Counted from the stretch's first letter, positions 47,590 through 60,265 are shown. The stretch is DNA of 64,000 bases from Epichloe hybrida (GCA_019022495.1 JAFEKR010000005.1:744001-808000), one strand, 5' to 3'. Program-made: numbers and translations. Notes: generated by a model not told the origin, from the letters alone.

Positions 47590-47594
47590 GGAAC

Positions 47595-47829
47595 TACAAA
47601 GGAGAAGAGACTAATAATTAATATTATAGCTCTTTGTTAATTATATAAGAGGCATGAGATCTACGAAGTCAGGTGGATTAATAGCAACGATAATCCGGCG
47701 AATGTAATAACAAAAGCATTACCTAATTTATTACTTTCCTCTTTAATTAATTTAAACAAATTAATAATTTATATTAAAGGATAGGTAAAGAGACCTATAA
47801 TATTAGGAGACAGGAGCTTAGGTAAGGAC
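47595..47829 (+). pseudogene. Copia D2 pol 3' end
   Basis: Continues the RNase H frame after the solo LTR (TKEKRLIINIIA, then EIYEVRWINSNDNPAN, ITKALPN) and ends with the purine-rich tract before the LTR. Confidence 0.82.
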
Positions 47830-48245
47830 TAATGGATTAATTTAATTAACTAATACTACAATGGCTAATTAGAGCAGCGAATTCCTATTAAGGGATTTAC
47901 TTATATACACTTTCCTTTAATTTGCTTTTTATTACGTTTTTAAGCTCTTTAGCTATGAAGGAAAAAGAGAGACTGCTAGTGTTAATTCCTTTAGATCTTT
48001 ATTAGTTTAATTATAGCCAAAGACTAGACTAAATTGTGAGTCTAGCGTGATATATGTAATGCGATTGGCTGCATTAATTCGCCACCCCCTCTTTTACCTT
48101 ACATACGGGTTTTGCTTACTTTCCTAGCATCTAGACTTTCCCTCTCTTTTCCCTCTTTCCTTCCTAGCTAATTTAATTAACTATCATTGACTTTCATTAT
48201 ACGGGATTACCCTTATACCTACGCAGGACCTTGGTGTAACCAACA
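47830..48245 (+). repeat. Copia D2 3' LTR
   Basis: 416 bp, ends GTAACCAACA; matches D1 and D3 LTRs. Confidence 0.88.
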
Positions 48246-48304
48246 TTAATAATATTTTAAGTTATATAAGTAATAAAAGTAATATATATATTATAATCAT
48301 ATAT

Positions 48305-48476
48305 ATAAGCTATTGTAAGCTATTATAAGCTATTTTAAGCTATTTTAAGCTATTATAAGCTATTATAAGCTATTATAAGCTATTATAAGCTATTATAAGC
48401 TATTATAAGCTATTAGAAGCTATTAGAAGCTATTAGAAGCTATTAGAAGCTATTAGAAGCTATTAGAAGCTATTAT
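48305..48476. repeat. 10-bp minisatellite (TATTNNAAGC)n
   Basis: Sixteen consecutive 10-bp units in perfect register from 48311 to 48470, plus partial ends. Variants are blocked: TATTGTAAGC once, TATTTTAAGC twice, a run of TATTATAAGC, then a run of about six TATTAGAAGC. The blocks suggest recent stepwise expansion. Confidence 0.95.
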
Positions 48477-48571
48477 ATTAACTATATATACCTTATAATT
48501 AAGGAATTTACTTGAAACTAAAAAAAAGAAAAAAAAATACAAAACAATACAAATAATACATGTATTGTATT
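48477..48571. other. A-rich spacer before A4
   Basis: A-rich run (about 48515-48545) and TGTATTGTATT, the target microsatellite of A4. No gene. Confidence 0.7.
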
Positions 48572-48859
48572 TGTTAGTTACACAGGGTATTGAATTTAAT
48601 GTAATAAGGTTGTGAGCCCGAAGAATAGTATTATCATTGATTATCTATTCTAGGCTACGTTATATGTATATAGGAAAGAGAAGTTAAAAGCTAGAATTCG
48701 TGATAATAGAAGAAAAGGGGGCCGCGCGTTTATAGCCCTATATTTCCTAGCTAATTAACAAGCTAGGTTACGGGTTATGTGTAAGGCCTGCGCGTAGCCT
48801 AAGCTTTTACTAGGTAATTGCGGCTATAACGCGTAATTAATATTACCTTTGTTCTAACA
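48572..48859 (-). repeat. A4 3' LTR
   Basis: 288 bp, TGTTAGTTACACAGGG...TTCTAACA, same subtype as A1. Confidence 0.93.
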
Positions 48860-49349
48860 CTAGAACCTCTCTCTTTTAATATAATTATTAACGCGTGATA
48901 TTAATTATAGAAATAAAAAAGAAAGGTAGATTAATGATTTAATTAATAAGGGATGTAAGGAAAAGAACTTATAGCTTATCTTAGTATATAGTTGCTAATA
49001 AAAGGGAAATAATAATCTTACTTAGCCTGTGATCCTATATAAGGATAAGTAAATCCCTTCTAAATCCCTTCTTTTCCTTAAAATAACACATATCCTATGC
49101 TATAGTGTGTATATAATATCTTCTCCCTTCTAATATAATACCTTCCTTCTCCTACGCACTACTACTAATTTCTATAGTCTACTAGGAGGGCCTAGTAGGC
49201 TAGCGTGGCTATAGCTACTAGGGATATTAACTATAAGGGCGTAAATCCCTTATATATTACTATCTTATCCCTATAGCTACCCTCCTAGAGAATTACCTTT
49301 TCTCTTACTATATATGCGTTACGCGTAGGTAACCTATCTCTTTATCTAG

Positions 49350-50866
49350 ATAGTTATCTAGTTAGTTAAGATAAAGCTCTTAAGGGCCTTATTAGGTAAT
49401 ACCTTTATAAAGGCATTAGCTAGGTTATCCTCCCTATTAATCTATTAGATCTTATAGAGTTCTTAGCGTTTATATAATTATTAAAGAGCTATAATATTAA
49501 TTATTAGGCATTTCTCTTTTATTATACTAAGCTTAATAAGGCACTTATATAAGGAGTATAAATCCGTATATATAATAACTAGGATCTTTAGGAGCTTTAG
49601 TTGTTTAGTAACTAGGTTTAGGGTTATTATAATTACGTAAGCTATATTAACGCTAGCTACTATACTATAAACCTCTAAGGTAAGCATGCTTTATATAACT
49701 CTTTTGCTCTTTATTAAGCTAAAGTGCATAATATTACCTTTAATAGTGAATTTACTATTAGTGTAGTCCTTATTAGCTAGGATAAGTATATATCCTAGTT
49801 ATAAAGATAGGTCCTAGTTATTAGCAAATAATCTATCTATAAAGGCAAAGAGCTTTGCCTTCTTAAGGTTAATTAGGATAAATATTAGGCCTCTTTCTAG
49901 GTAATCTATCTACCACTTTAGGCGGTGATTAAGGGCTTTTACATCCTCTAGGGTTAGCTCTTAGTGCTATATAGTAACAGATAAATTAAAGCAAGCCTCT
50001 AGTTAGCATATTAAGGCAATATAAGCGCCTTAGGCCCTTTACTTAACGTATTTACGCTTTAAATTAATTATTAGAACTAATTCTAACTTATTACTCTATC
50101 CCTTCTACTATATCTTAATAGTATTATTCTCTAGCGTAATAATGCCTCTATTAAACATAAGGGGATTATCCTAGGTTAGGAATTACTTTAGCTTTACGTT
50201 AAAGCCTATAGTAACTAGTTAAGTCTCTTCCTTCTTAGAGAACTTCTTATCTAATAAGCTAAGGGTATTATTAGTTTATATTCTAATGTATATAAAGTTA
50301 GGGCTTTCCTTTATAGTTATAAGCAGGTAAAGGTTATATATAAAGGTTTCTATCTAGAGGTTCTCTCTATAATGCTTATAATACATAACCTACTAATGCG
50401 TTCTAGCCTTTGTAAGCTTATAGAGGGGCTTTATAACCCTAAAAATCATACTAGGCAGGTAAAGATGCTATATCTAAATTAGTAAGTATGCTAGGATTAG
50501 CCGCTCTAGGAATATATAGGCCTGTACATATGCCTAACAAATATTATATAGCTAGATAAGGAATTTCCTTAATCTCGCCAATAGGGCTATCACGAGGATA
50601 AGACGTAAGCTCGCTTATTAAATCATTAGGGCCTATATAAGAATAGCCTGTTTCCCTTTATCCTTATATCCTTAGATCACAAGGTGTGACTTTCCATAGG
50701 GTTCTATTATCTTACCTTTAATCTTATTAATAATTTAGGAATTAAAGATTTAAATCCCACTATACTTCTCCTTATTAAATATAATAAATTTAAACATACC
50801 TTACTTAATTAGGGCATTAATTTCTACTTTTATTAACCATTTAAAAGGTTTACCTAAGGTCCTATA
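49350..50866 (-). pseudogene. A4 pol remnant (RNase H and part of RT)
   Basis: RNase H reads VIIYTDLYSLYKCLIKL and IIKEKCLIINIIA on the minus strand (about 49490-49570), with the second catalytic-type Asp retained. RT sequence continues to about 50866, where similarity to A2/A3 (near 37370) stops. The open 68-codon minus frame at 49481-49687 is part of this pseudogene. Confidence 0.85.
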
Positions 50867-51058
50867 GATATAAATATTAATACTAAAGTAAGAAGAGAGC
50901 TATATTATACCTTTTTATTAGTATAACTTATTATTAAACATAGCCCTCCTATTTTATAAGGTAAGTTATTATTAGGTAAGCTACCTTTTCTAATTAACCT
51001 TACTAATCTATAGTGTTTAAAGACTACGTGGTTATCTATAAAGGTAATTACTAATTAG

Positions 51059-51346
51059 TATTAGTTATATAAGGTATTAAATTTAATGTAATAAGGTTAT
51101 AAGCTTAAAGAATAGTATTATTATTAATTATTTATTCTAGGCTACGTTATATGTATATAGGAAAGAGAAGTTAAAAGCTAGAATTCGTAATAATAGAAGA
51201 AAAGGGGGCCGCGTGTTTATAGCCTTACATTTCCTAGCTAATTAACAGGCTAGGTTGCGGGTCACGTGTGGGGCCCGCGCGTGGCCTAAGCTTTTGCTAG
51301 GTAATTGCGGCTGCGACGCGCGATTGATATCACCTTTGTTCCAACA
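51059..51346 (-). repeat. A4 5' LTR
   Basis: 288 bp; the start has mutated from TGTTAG to TATTAG, the end CCAACA is intact. Its end half is GC-rich and unmutated, which is why a short plus open frame (51255-51446) appears. Confidence 0.92.
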
Positions 51347-51400
51347 GTATTATATTGTAAAATTTTGGATGTATTGTATTGTATTGTATTGCAATGCTCT
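51347..51400. repeat. TGTAT microsatellite at the A4 target
   Basis: Four or five GTATT/TGTAT units (about 51371-51395), continuing the units on the left side of A4 (48560-48571). Confidence 0.8.
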
Positions 51401-54004
51401 GTTAGTGATTAAGAAGAGAAAAGGGGTAGCTATGTTAAGGGTATAGAATTTAAGCTCTTTAAGTTCTATAGGCATATAAAGAATGCCTTTTGTAACTACT
51501 AATCTAGCGCTAAATATAATAATTTAAGGTTTATAAGGGATTACCTTTAATAAAGGTATTAATCTTAATAAAGCCTTTACTTATACCTCTCCTACACTTA
51601 ACTTCCTTATAGCGCTAGTATTAGGTTTAATCCCTTTAAAGATCTCTTTAGAATAGCATTCTTTAGAAATATAGTAAATTAAGCCTTTATTACACTCTTA
51701 TAGCTTATAAAGCTCTTGCCTAAGAAATATATATTAAAAAGCTTAATTATTTAGGGTTATAAGGATATTAATATTAGTAGTGTTATAGTTAGTCTATAGT
51801 CCTAAATAGAAGAATTATATAATACTTAGATATACTATTAATAGTAGCTTCTTTATATTATTATTATTATCTTTAGCCTTTATATAAGCTATAAGATATA
51901 ATTCCTAATTCTAACTTAAGCTATTATTAAGCTTATTATTATCCTACCCTTTATAGGAGGTAAGAAATACCTAGAATCTTTTCTCTAAAGGGGGTATATA
52001 ATATGTTTTACTAGCTTACTAGTAGTCTTTCTCCTTTTTATATTCTTTAGTAAAGTAATTTAAGGACTAGTAACTACTCTTACTATATATAAAGTAGTGC
52101 TTAGTGCTTAGCCTAGGGCTTTACCTATAATAGCTTCTCTTACTATAGGATTATTATCTATACTAATAGTTAGTAAACATAGCCTCTAGAGGATTTTCTT
52201 ATTAGTACTAAAGGTATTAAGAGGACTTCTTATTTGATTTTGTAATAGTAATTACCTTATGGAGGTCTCTAGTAAGACTTTTAAAGCCTAGGGAGTGTAT
52301 ATATCTTACTATCTAATACTTAGGTACACTAGCTATAGTATTTAATGCTTACTTATAGAGTTTAGTATCTATAGATTTAGTAAGGTATAGCCCTCTATAA
52401 ATCTTCTTAAGGGTTAATAATATAATCTTAAGGTAATTAAGTTTGCTTTTATTAGGGTTTTTCTTAATTATGCTCTTTAACATTATACTACTCTATTTAT
52501 AATAATAGAATTACTAGTTACTTTCTATCTTAAAGCATTAATAAATATAAGGAATTCTCTCCTTATAGGAATAGTTATTTCTAAAGAGATAATTAAGGAA
52601 ATATTATTTAGTATTACCTATTAATATAATAAGGAAAGCCTTCTAATAATACATTTAAGGAAGGTTAATTCTATTATACTTATTCTTAAAGAGTGTAATC
52701 TTTAGTATTAAGAAGTTATATAGCTTCTTACTATAGCGGTTACTATCCTTATATATCTTCATAAGCTCCGAGATTTTCTTTATAATTTAATCTTTAGAGA
52801 GGAATTACTATAAAGGCATAATTTATTATAAATAATAGTCTACTAGTTATTATTAATAATAATTATTAGGATAAAGCTATTAATTTAATGGAGATTATTA
52901 TAAGGGCTTTTATAAAGGTTTAGGCAGTCTTTAAGGTTAAGGAACGTGGATTTCTAGGGTAGGTTATTAGGGCTATTAATGTTAAGGCTCTAGGGGTTTA
53001 GAAGATTATAGTCTTTCTTATAATCTTTCCTATAACTAAAGAGGTAATAAAGTTTAATAAAGCACTTCTTTAAGGGATACTAGGATTAAATATCCTAGGC
53101 CTTGCTTAATAAGAACGCTATTATCTCATAGAGAATTATGTAATTCTCTAATAACTTCCTTAGATACCCTTTTAAAGGTATTTTTAGACTAGCCTTTAAA
53201 GTCTTCTTAGAATAATTCCTATAGGTTATTATCTCTCTAACCTTAATACTTACTAAGGTTAATAAACTTTATAATCTAGTTATTAAGCTTAAGTTATATA
53301 GTAGTCTTTGGATTTAGCTTAATAGATTCTTTCTAATTATAAGAGAAAGTATAAGTAAGCTATTAAAGGCATAAGGGTAACTTATACTCTTAGGGTCTTT
53401 TAGGGGAAAAGATTAGAGCCTTACTATTACTAGTAGCTTTTTCTCTTATAAAAGATCTAGATTCTTTTACTATCTTTAACTATAAAAGAAATATTATTAG
53501 GTTATGATTCTTTATTACTAATTAAGCTCCTGTGTTTACCTATTACTATTATAAAGGTTTTCTTTTATACTTAAGGAGCGTTATTACTCTAATAAAATTA
53601 GAAGATTACGAAAATAAGGAAAATGGAAGAAAAAGCAGTAAAAGTAGTAATAAGAATAAATTAATTAGGATAAGTAAAGCAATAGAAGCGCTAAAAGTAA
53701 CTAGAAAATAATAAGAAAAGTAATAAGGGATTAATAGGAATTGCCCCTTCTTATTTTTTATAAGAAGGAGGGAAGGAGGTAATCTCTCTTTCTTACTAAT
53801 AAGCATAGGGTAAATAGCACTAAGAGTAAAGGGGGCAAAAAATAAGTAGTAAATACTTATAGGGAGAGATTAAAGGTTTATTAGAAGGTAATGTGTTAAA
53901 GGGAATTTATAGGTGTGTTAGAACTTAGAAGGGGGGTTTTGTAGATGCCTATTAAAAGGAACAGAGCTTATTAGTTATTTAATTATATTAGATAATATTG
54001 TTAG
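51401..54004. repeat. Unidentified RIP-degraded repeat, possibly an old copia remnant
   Basis: 2.6 kb of TpA-rich sequence. The left part (about 51480-51720) vaguely resembles the gag region of copia A on the minus strand. Further right, the minus strand shows some lysine-rich open runs (about 52900-53400), but no motif identifies a family. The 66-codon minus open frame at 53606-53806 is hydrophobic low-complexity and not called. Confidence 0.4.
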
Positions 54005-54792
54005 TGTTAAAAATAAGACCTATTTTTAGCCCTTTTCTAGTTAAAGAACCTTCTTATTACTAGCTTGCTTTGCAAGTCTGACAGCTGCACTGCAGCTATC
54101 AACGGTCGCGAGGGCAGCTATTAATGGCTGCGACTGACCGTGTGGATGACTAATTAGTCAATTACGTTGTGGCTGCAAGTGTAGTCATAACCACGCTACT
54201 AGTAATTAGGTAAGCTAGGGTGACGTAAGCAGGTTACCCTACACATAACTTACCCTATAGCTATCTTTAATAACGATTTTCTCTTTATCTAGAGGTCGTA
54301 CAAAAGTTTCACATATAGCAAATTAAAGCTTAAAGATAAGGCTTTCTCTTTATGCAAGGTTATTTTTTAGACCAAAAGTTAGTGCATATAGGTTGCTAGC
54401 TAGTATAGTGGTAAGTTGATTTTTTGGTTTTTGTATATAAATGAATTTTACAGAAAATCAAAAGTGGCCTGTAAGACCCTGTTAGTGGCCTAGATTTACT
54501 AATATAGTTAGTAGGTCTATGAGAGAAAGAAGATCTTTTCAACTAGCTAGATAGCTAGTCCTCTTAACTAACAACAGCTACATTGCTTGTACAACGTATC
54601 TAAAATCAATTCTATTGCTTTATAAGATATTATAAAAGTAATCTAAATTAAATTCTATTAGTTAATAACTACCATAACCTTCCGTTACGTTACGTTAATT
54701 GATTTAACGTTGCAACCCTATTGGTTCCTAACCATAGAGCTTGCACCCGTACAGCTGTTACTAGCTGGCAACTAGCTCCTTACATTTCAATA
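54005..54792 (+). repeat. C2 5' LTR
   Basis: 788 bp, TGTTAAAAAT...TTTCAATA. It lacks two short duplications (about 20 and 15 bp) present in the 3' LTR. Confidence 0.94.
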
Positions 54793-54848
54793 GGTTATAA
54801 GCCTAGCTCTATTACTATAGATTCCTTTTAGGTCACTTTGTGTATAAT

Positions 54849-55088
54849 TATAGAAGACTTCCTTTCTATAAAAAAGGAAGGACCTGCGAGAAAGAAGCTT
54901 TTCCCTTCTATAAAAAGGAATTAATTATGGCTATAGAAGACTTCCCTTCTATAAAAAAGGAAGGATCCGCGAGATAGAAGTTTTTTCCCTTCTATAAAAA
55001 GGAATAAATTTTAAATACAGAAGACTTCCCTTCTATAAAAAAGGAAGGACTCGTAAGATAGAACCTTTTCCCTTCTATAAAAAGGAAA
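54849..55088 (+). repeat. Three tandem hairpin repeats in the C2 leader
   Basis: Three units of about 83 bp (from about 54849, 54932 and 55016) end directly at the gag ATG (55089). Each contains CTTCCYTTCTATAAAAAAGG, whose CTTCC and GGAAG arms can pair, and a second CCCTTCTATAAAAAGGAA hairpin. They may act in packaging, dimerisation or translation of the element RNA; this is inference. Confidence 0.85.
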
Positions 55089-58000
55089 ATGGATACTAAA
55101 GGAAAGGGAAAGGGACCTGTAATCCCTAACCCTAGTGCGCAAGAGGTTCTAAATAACCAGCTAAAAGAGCAGGCTATTAAGCAACAAGCAACTATAGACT
55201 AGTTATTAGAGAAGCTAGAAAGCTTATCTATAACTGTAAATAGTCGTATAGAGGGTGTGGAATCTGATAAGCCCGCTAGTCAGTAGCAAGATCAGCAGCC
55301 TATTCAAGAACAACAAGCTGAATCTAGCTCCGTACAAGCAACCTTTAATAATTCAATTATTAAGGAATTTAATAAGAGGGTTTATAGTTTCCTAGAGACT
55401 GCTAGGCTTAAAGGAGCTGAAAATTTCGAACAATAGAAACAAGCCCTAACTATCCAATTTAGAGCTTTAGGCATGCCTAATTTTCTAGATAATCCGGAGA
55501 GTTCTAGGGCGCTAGGGGATCCAGATTAAGCTATTATCCTTATGTTACTAAGGGATAGTTGTACAGAAGGACCCTAAGCCGCTATAACTTAGCAAAAATC
55601 ACCTGAAGAAGCCTATAATTTACTTGTAAGGCAATATTCACATAGCGTTAAAATCCAGAGGGGGTCCCTATATTCAGAATTTCATAACCTGAATTTTTAA
55701 GAGTTTAAGGGGACTCTAGAGTCCTTTAATACAGTCTTTAATAATCTACTAGCTAGATTATTGATTTTAGGGGTCCTGATTGCTCCGATAGATCAGGTTA
55801 ATCAATATCTTCAATCCCTAAAATCAACCTTCCCTTAGTGGCCTAAGAGGCAACGATTTAGTATACATACGAATAGGGCTATAGGGGCTCCCCTAGATGC
55901 CCTAAATCTCCAATTTTTAATGGCAGACCTTCTAGCAGAACAGAGGGATAAATCATCTACGGTATCCAAAGCCCTGAATTATAGGGCTAAAAACCTTGAA
56001 AAAGGGGCTAAGGATAAAGATAAAGCCCCTAAGGATTAGAAGAAGAAAGGAGGCTCTAAAGAAAATAAGGGCTCTTCTAATTCTAATTCTTCTTCTAATA
56101 AGAAGAAGAAAAAGAAGCAAAAAGGTCAAAAATTAGATAAAAAGGATAATAAAGAGACCTCTAGAGAGGGATCTTTTATGCTAGGAAATTATAACCTTTC
56201 TAACGGTGCTCTTAAACCATACAAGAAGCCTAGCCTTTATAAGACTAGTTATAAGAGCTCTAGTGATAGTAGCTCTGATTCTAGCTCTAGTGAATCGGAT
56301 GATGAAAATCAAGAAATTAAAACCTTAAATAGTTTTAATTATTACAGCAAAGACATAAAAAAGGCCCTATTATATGATATAGGTTTAACTGTACATATTG
56401 TTAATTCTAGGGAGGTCTTTAGGGATTATACCCCCTATAAAAAGGGGGAATCCGACTCTATTATAACTAGTGGTGGCCTTATTTACGCTAAGGGTCACGG
56501 TAGTGCTGTTTTTGAGGTCTTATATCAGAAAAATCCAGCTAAATATAGGACCTTAGTGCTTAAAGATGCGCTATATTTTCCTCAGCTTAATGTTAATATA
56601 GTTAGTGGACTTACACACTATATATCTCGTGGTTGCCTTATAAAAAACCTACTTTATCTTAAAGATAGGTCTCTTATTGCAACCTTAGATATAGAAAAAC
56701 ATGGTTTTTTCTTCCACGTTAAAAACCAATCTACGCCTAAGTTATCTAAAGGGCCCTGTAATAATTCGCATTATATCCGACCTTTTACCTACGCCGCTTT
56801 TAAGGGTTATAGCTATCCGATTAGCTACCCTATAGAGGTTTAAATTCCCTCTAAAAAGCCGGATTGGGCTTCTGATTTAGACGAAATCGACGAAAATGAT
56901 GATGATATTGAAGAAATCATACGGGATGATTTAGGGGAATTAGTCCCTTCTTCTTCGCCTATAGCCCCAGGTTAGGTCCCTTATAAATCTAAGGAAATAG
57001 ATTTAGGGGTGTTAGAGGGCCCTAGTAGAGGAAAAGGGTCCCTAATACCTCTCCAAGAGGCCTGTGGTTCTTAAGGGGCCTAGCAGGGGACTAGTGAAGA
57101 GGGCCCTAGTCTAGATCCTAATTCAGACCCTAAGGATCTTCAATATCAATGGTTGTTAGAACTAGCTGGCCTATGGCATGTATGATTAGGGCACCTAGGT
57201 CTTCCTTTGCTAAAGAAAACTAGCCTTATAACTAAAGGAATCCCTGATTTTTCTAAAATTAAGGATAAGGATTTTAGATGTATTGCTTGTGATCAATCTA
57301 AGGTAGTTAGAAGACCTAGGAAGTTAGCTATCCCTAACCCCCCTAGAGCTCTAGATCGAATAGAGGGGGATACGCTAAAAATCAGTCCTACGCCGTACAA
57401 TAAACAGTCAATTTGCTTATTTTTAGTTGATCGAAAGACTAGATATAAGTGGGTTATCTTATTACCTAATAAGGAAGGCCTAACTGTTTATAAGGCTATT
57501 AAAGGCTTCTTCAGAGGGCTTAAAAATCAACTAGGTTAATATCCTAGGCACCTTCACTTCGATGGGGGCCAGGAAATCGATTCTAGTTGTCAAGCTTAGT
57601 TGAATTCTAAAGGGATCAAATTTACGACTTCTAGTCCCTATATCCATGAGCAAAATGGATTAGCAGAACGTTCAATTCGTACTATTCTAGATCGATTAAG
57701 GGCTACTATCCAGTGGGCAAAATTACCGTTATTTTTATAGTGTTTTGTATTACCTGCAGTTGTTAACCTTGTTAATATAACTGCTAATACCACTAAGGAT
57801 GAAAGCCCTGAACAACTGTTATCTAGGGAGCTAAATCAGCCTTATATAACTAATATTAGTAGTATTAGAGCTATAGGATCTTATTGTGAGGTTCTAATCC
57901 CCCTGGAAAAACGACCTAAAGCCTAGAAGTTAGCAGCTAGGACTATCCCTGGAAGACTTTTAGCTACACTAGGTTCTAATACCTACCTAGTGTACATCCC

Positions 58001-60065
58001 CTCTAAAAGGCTAGTTACAAAGTCTAGCTTTATTAAGATTATAGAACCTATAGGCCCTGTTTCTAAAGGCTTACCTAGGATTTCTATAGGGGATAACCCT
58101 TTAGAGGGGGAAAATGATCTAGAAAATGAAAATTAATAATATCTAGACCAAGGTTCAAAGGATTATCCTATAGACAACATAGGTATCCCTGTAGGTTAAG
58201 AAAAAACACCTATAGGCCCTGAAGAACCCCCTAAAGGCTTAATTCTAGCGGATCCTATACAGGCGTAGCCTATAACTCAACCAGGAAATCAGATTTTGAC
58301 TTCGGACCTTGATTTTGACAAAATTATCGATTTCGACCCTAATATCGACCCTATAGATGTTGATATTAGTTCCCCTTCTTCTCTAGATTTTATAAAAGAA
58401 ATCTGCTTTAAGGTACGGGAGAAGCTAAAGGAAAAGAATCCTATTAGCCCCGAGCCTAAGACCTGGAAGCAGGCTATATCTAGCCCTGAAAGGGATAAAT
58501 GGATAGAAGCCACGTATAAGGAATACGAACAGCTTCTAAAGGCTAGTACTTTTAAATTTATAGGGAAAGATTAAATCCCTAAGGGCCGAAAAGTACTAAA
58601 GAATAGGCTTGTTTATAAGCTTAAAAAGGATAAAGAAAATAATCCTTTAAAATTTAAGGCTTGACTTGTTGCTAAGGGATTTATGTAAATTAAAGGCCTA
58701 GATTACCTAGAGACCTTCGCTGCCATAAGCATTCCCCCTAGCTGGAGGATTTTACTAGCCCTAGCGGCTTGGAATAACTGGGAAATCGAATAAATCGATT
58801 TTATAGGAGCTTTTCTTAATAGTAAGCTATAATAACAGGTTTATATGGTTATTCTAGAAGGGTTTATTGAATTCCTTGAGGCAAATCCTAAACTAGCTAA
58901 ATTAGCTAGAAGTTTTGGCTAGAAACCTTCTAAAGATTAAGTAATTTTATTACAGAAGTCTTTATATAGCCTAAAACAAAGCTTAAGGGAATGGTAACAA
59001 GCGCTAATATTAGTGCTTAAATCCCTAGGATTTAACCCTTTAATATCTGACCTAGCTATCTTCTTTAATCTTTTAACTAAAACCTTTGTTATTACGTACG
59101 TTGATAACTGTCTTCTAATTGGACCGGATTTATCTTATATCTAAAGGCTTAAAAAGGAACTTTATAAAGTCTATCTAATAGAAGATAGGGGGCCTGCTGA
59201 ATTCTTCTTAGGGGTTTAAATTATATAAGATAGGCCTAATAGAATACTGAAAATTCATTAATCTTGGTATATATTAGAAGCCTTAAAACGATTTAATATG
59301 CTAGATAGTAAGCCTATTAGTATACCTCTTTAGCTAGGTATTTTAGCTACGCAGATAACTAAGCTTTTAATAGCTAGCGAAATCAAGCTTTATCAGTGCA
59401 TTATAGGGACTATAATGTACCTAATGTTGCTTACAAGGCCTAATATAGCTTTTACGCTATAGTGGTTATTTACTACACTAGCTAGCCCTTATATAAAACA
59501 CCTAAAAGCAGCTAAAAATCTGCTAAGGTATCTATTAGGGACTAGATTCCTTGCTATTATCTATAGGGGAGACCCTAAAGGTTTAGTTAGCAAAAGCCTA
59601 ATAGGTTATTACGATAGTGATTTTGCAGGGGATAAAAAGACCTCAAAATCAACCTATGCTTATCTATTTAAGCTAGCTAGCGGACCTATTAGCTGGAAAT
59701 TAAAGAAAGCTAGTACAATAGCTCTATTAACACTAGAAGCTAAAGCTAATGCTATCTGCGAGACCTTCCAGGAGCTTTAGTAGCTTCAGGGCTTATTTAA
59801 GGAGCTAAAAACCCCTATTTCTCCCCCTATCCAGATATATTACGATAATTAAGGCGCTATAACTACTGCTTATAACCCTACTTTACATAGTCATATAAAG
59901 CATACATTACTAAAGTTTAACTATATTAGGTAATAGGTTTTAGAGGGTTTAGCTAAGATCAAATATCTAGATACAAAGTCAATGCCTGCAAATAGTCTTA
60001 CGAAACCTCTTTCTAGACGTCTTTATTAGGCTTTTATTAAGCTTTTAGGGCTTAATAATTATTAA
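55089..60065 (+). pseudogene. C2 gag-pol polyprotein, one frame with nonsense codons only
   Basis: 1658 codons from ATG 55089 to TAA 60063-60065, with gag and all pol domains in the same phase. Stops are TAG/TAA at Gln/Trp-type positions, plus a TGA in the zinc finger (H-V-stop-L-G-H, about 57178-57195) that fits CGA to TGA. Gag, to about 56150, ends in a Lys/Ser-rich tail. Protease region about 56380-56740 (the usual DSG replaced by VNSRE). Integrase about 57170-58060 with RCIACDQSK, EGDT, FDGGQEI and NGLAERS (catalytic D, D, E). RT about 58440-59230 with YVDN for YVDD. RNase H about 59600-60000 with DSDFAGD and TLEAKA. Open pieces at 56178-56843, 57207-57539 and 58296-58574 are parts of it. 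Confidence 0.93.
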
Positions 60066-60265
60066 ACTAACAACTAATTCCCTTCAATAGGGAACTAAAA
60101 AACAACGTTAAAAAGGGAGCTATATTTAATAATAGCTAGGAATTCAAAAAGGGGGTCTTTTATTTTTCCTGTTTTTCCCTTTTATCTGTTATTATTAAAA
60201 GTTGTTGTTTTTACCCTATAGTCTCTTTATACACTTCTAATTGCTTTTAAATGTAATTCTTTTGT

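Larger units (their letters stand above)
44683..48245 (+). mobile_element. D2: copia D element, 5'-truncated, with solo C LTR inside
   Basis: Plus-strand copia pol from the integrase C-terminus to RNase H, then the 3' LTR at 47830-48245. The 5' LTR, gag and most of integrase are missing at the 44682/44683 junction. It provides the empty site for the LINE insertion seen in D1. Confidence 0.85.
48572..51346 (-). mobile_element. A4: internally deleted copia A element
   Basis: Two 288-bp LTRs and TSD GTATT (48567-48571 and 51347-51351). The interior runs from the 3' untranslated part through RNase H and RT to about 50866, then jumps to the 5' leader. Integrase and gag are deleted, so the copy was non-autonomous. 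It sits in a TTGTA-type microsatellite. Confidence 0.93.

Noticed and set aside
48305..48476. CRISPR-like array
   Set aside because: Units are 10 bp with no spacers; it is a plain tandem repeat in a eukaryotic sequence.
51401..53400. A DNA transposase on the minus strand
   Set aside because: Some frames look coding-like, but no DDE/DDD residues, helix-turn-helix or terminal repeats could be found.
53606..53806. 66-codon minus-strand hydrophobic ORF
   Set aside because: Low-complexity Leu run from an AAT/AAG-rich tract; no supporting context.
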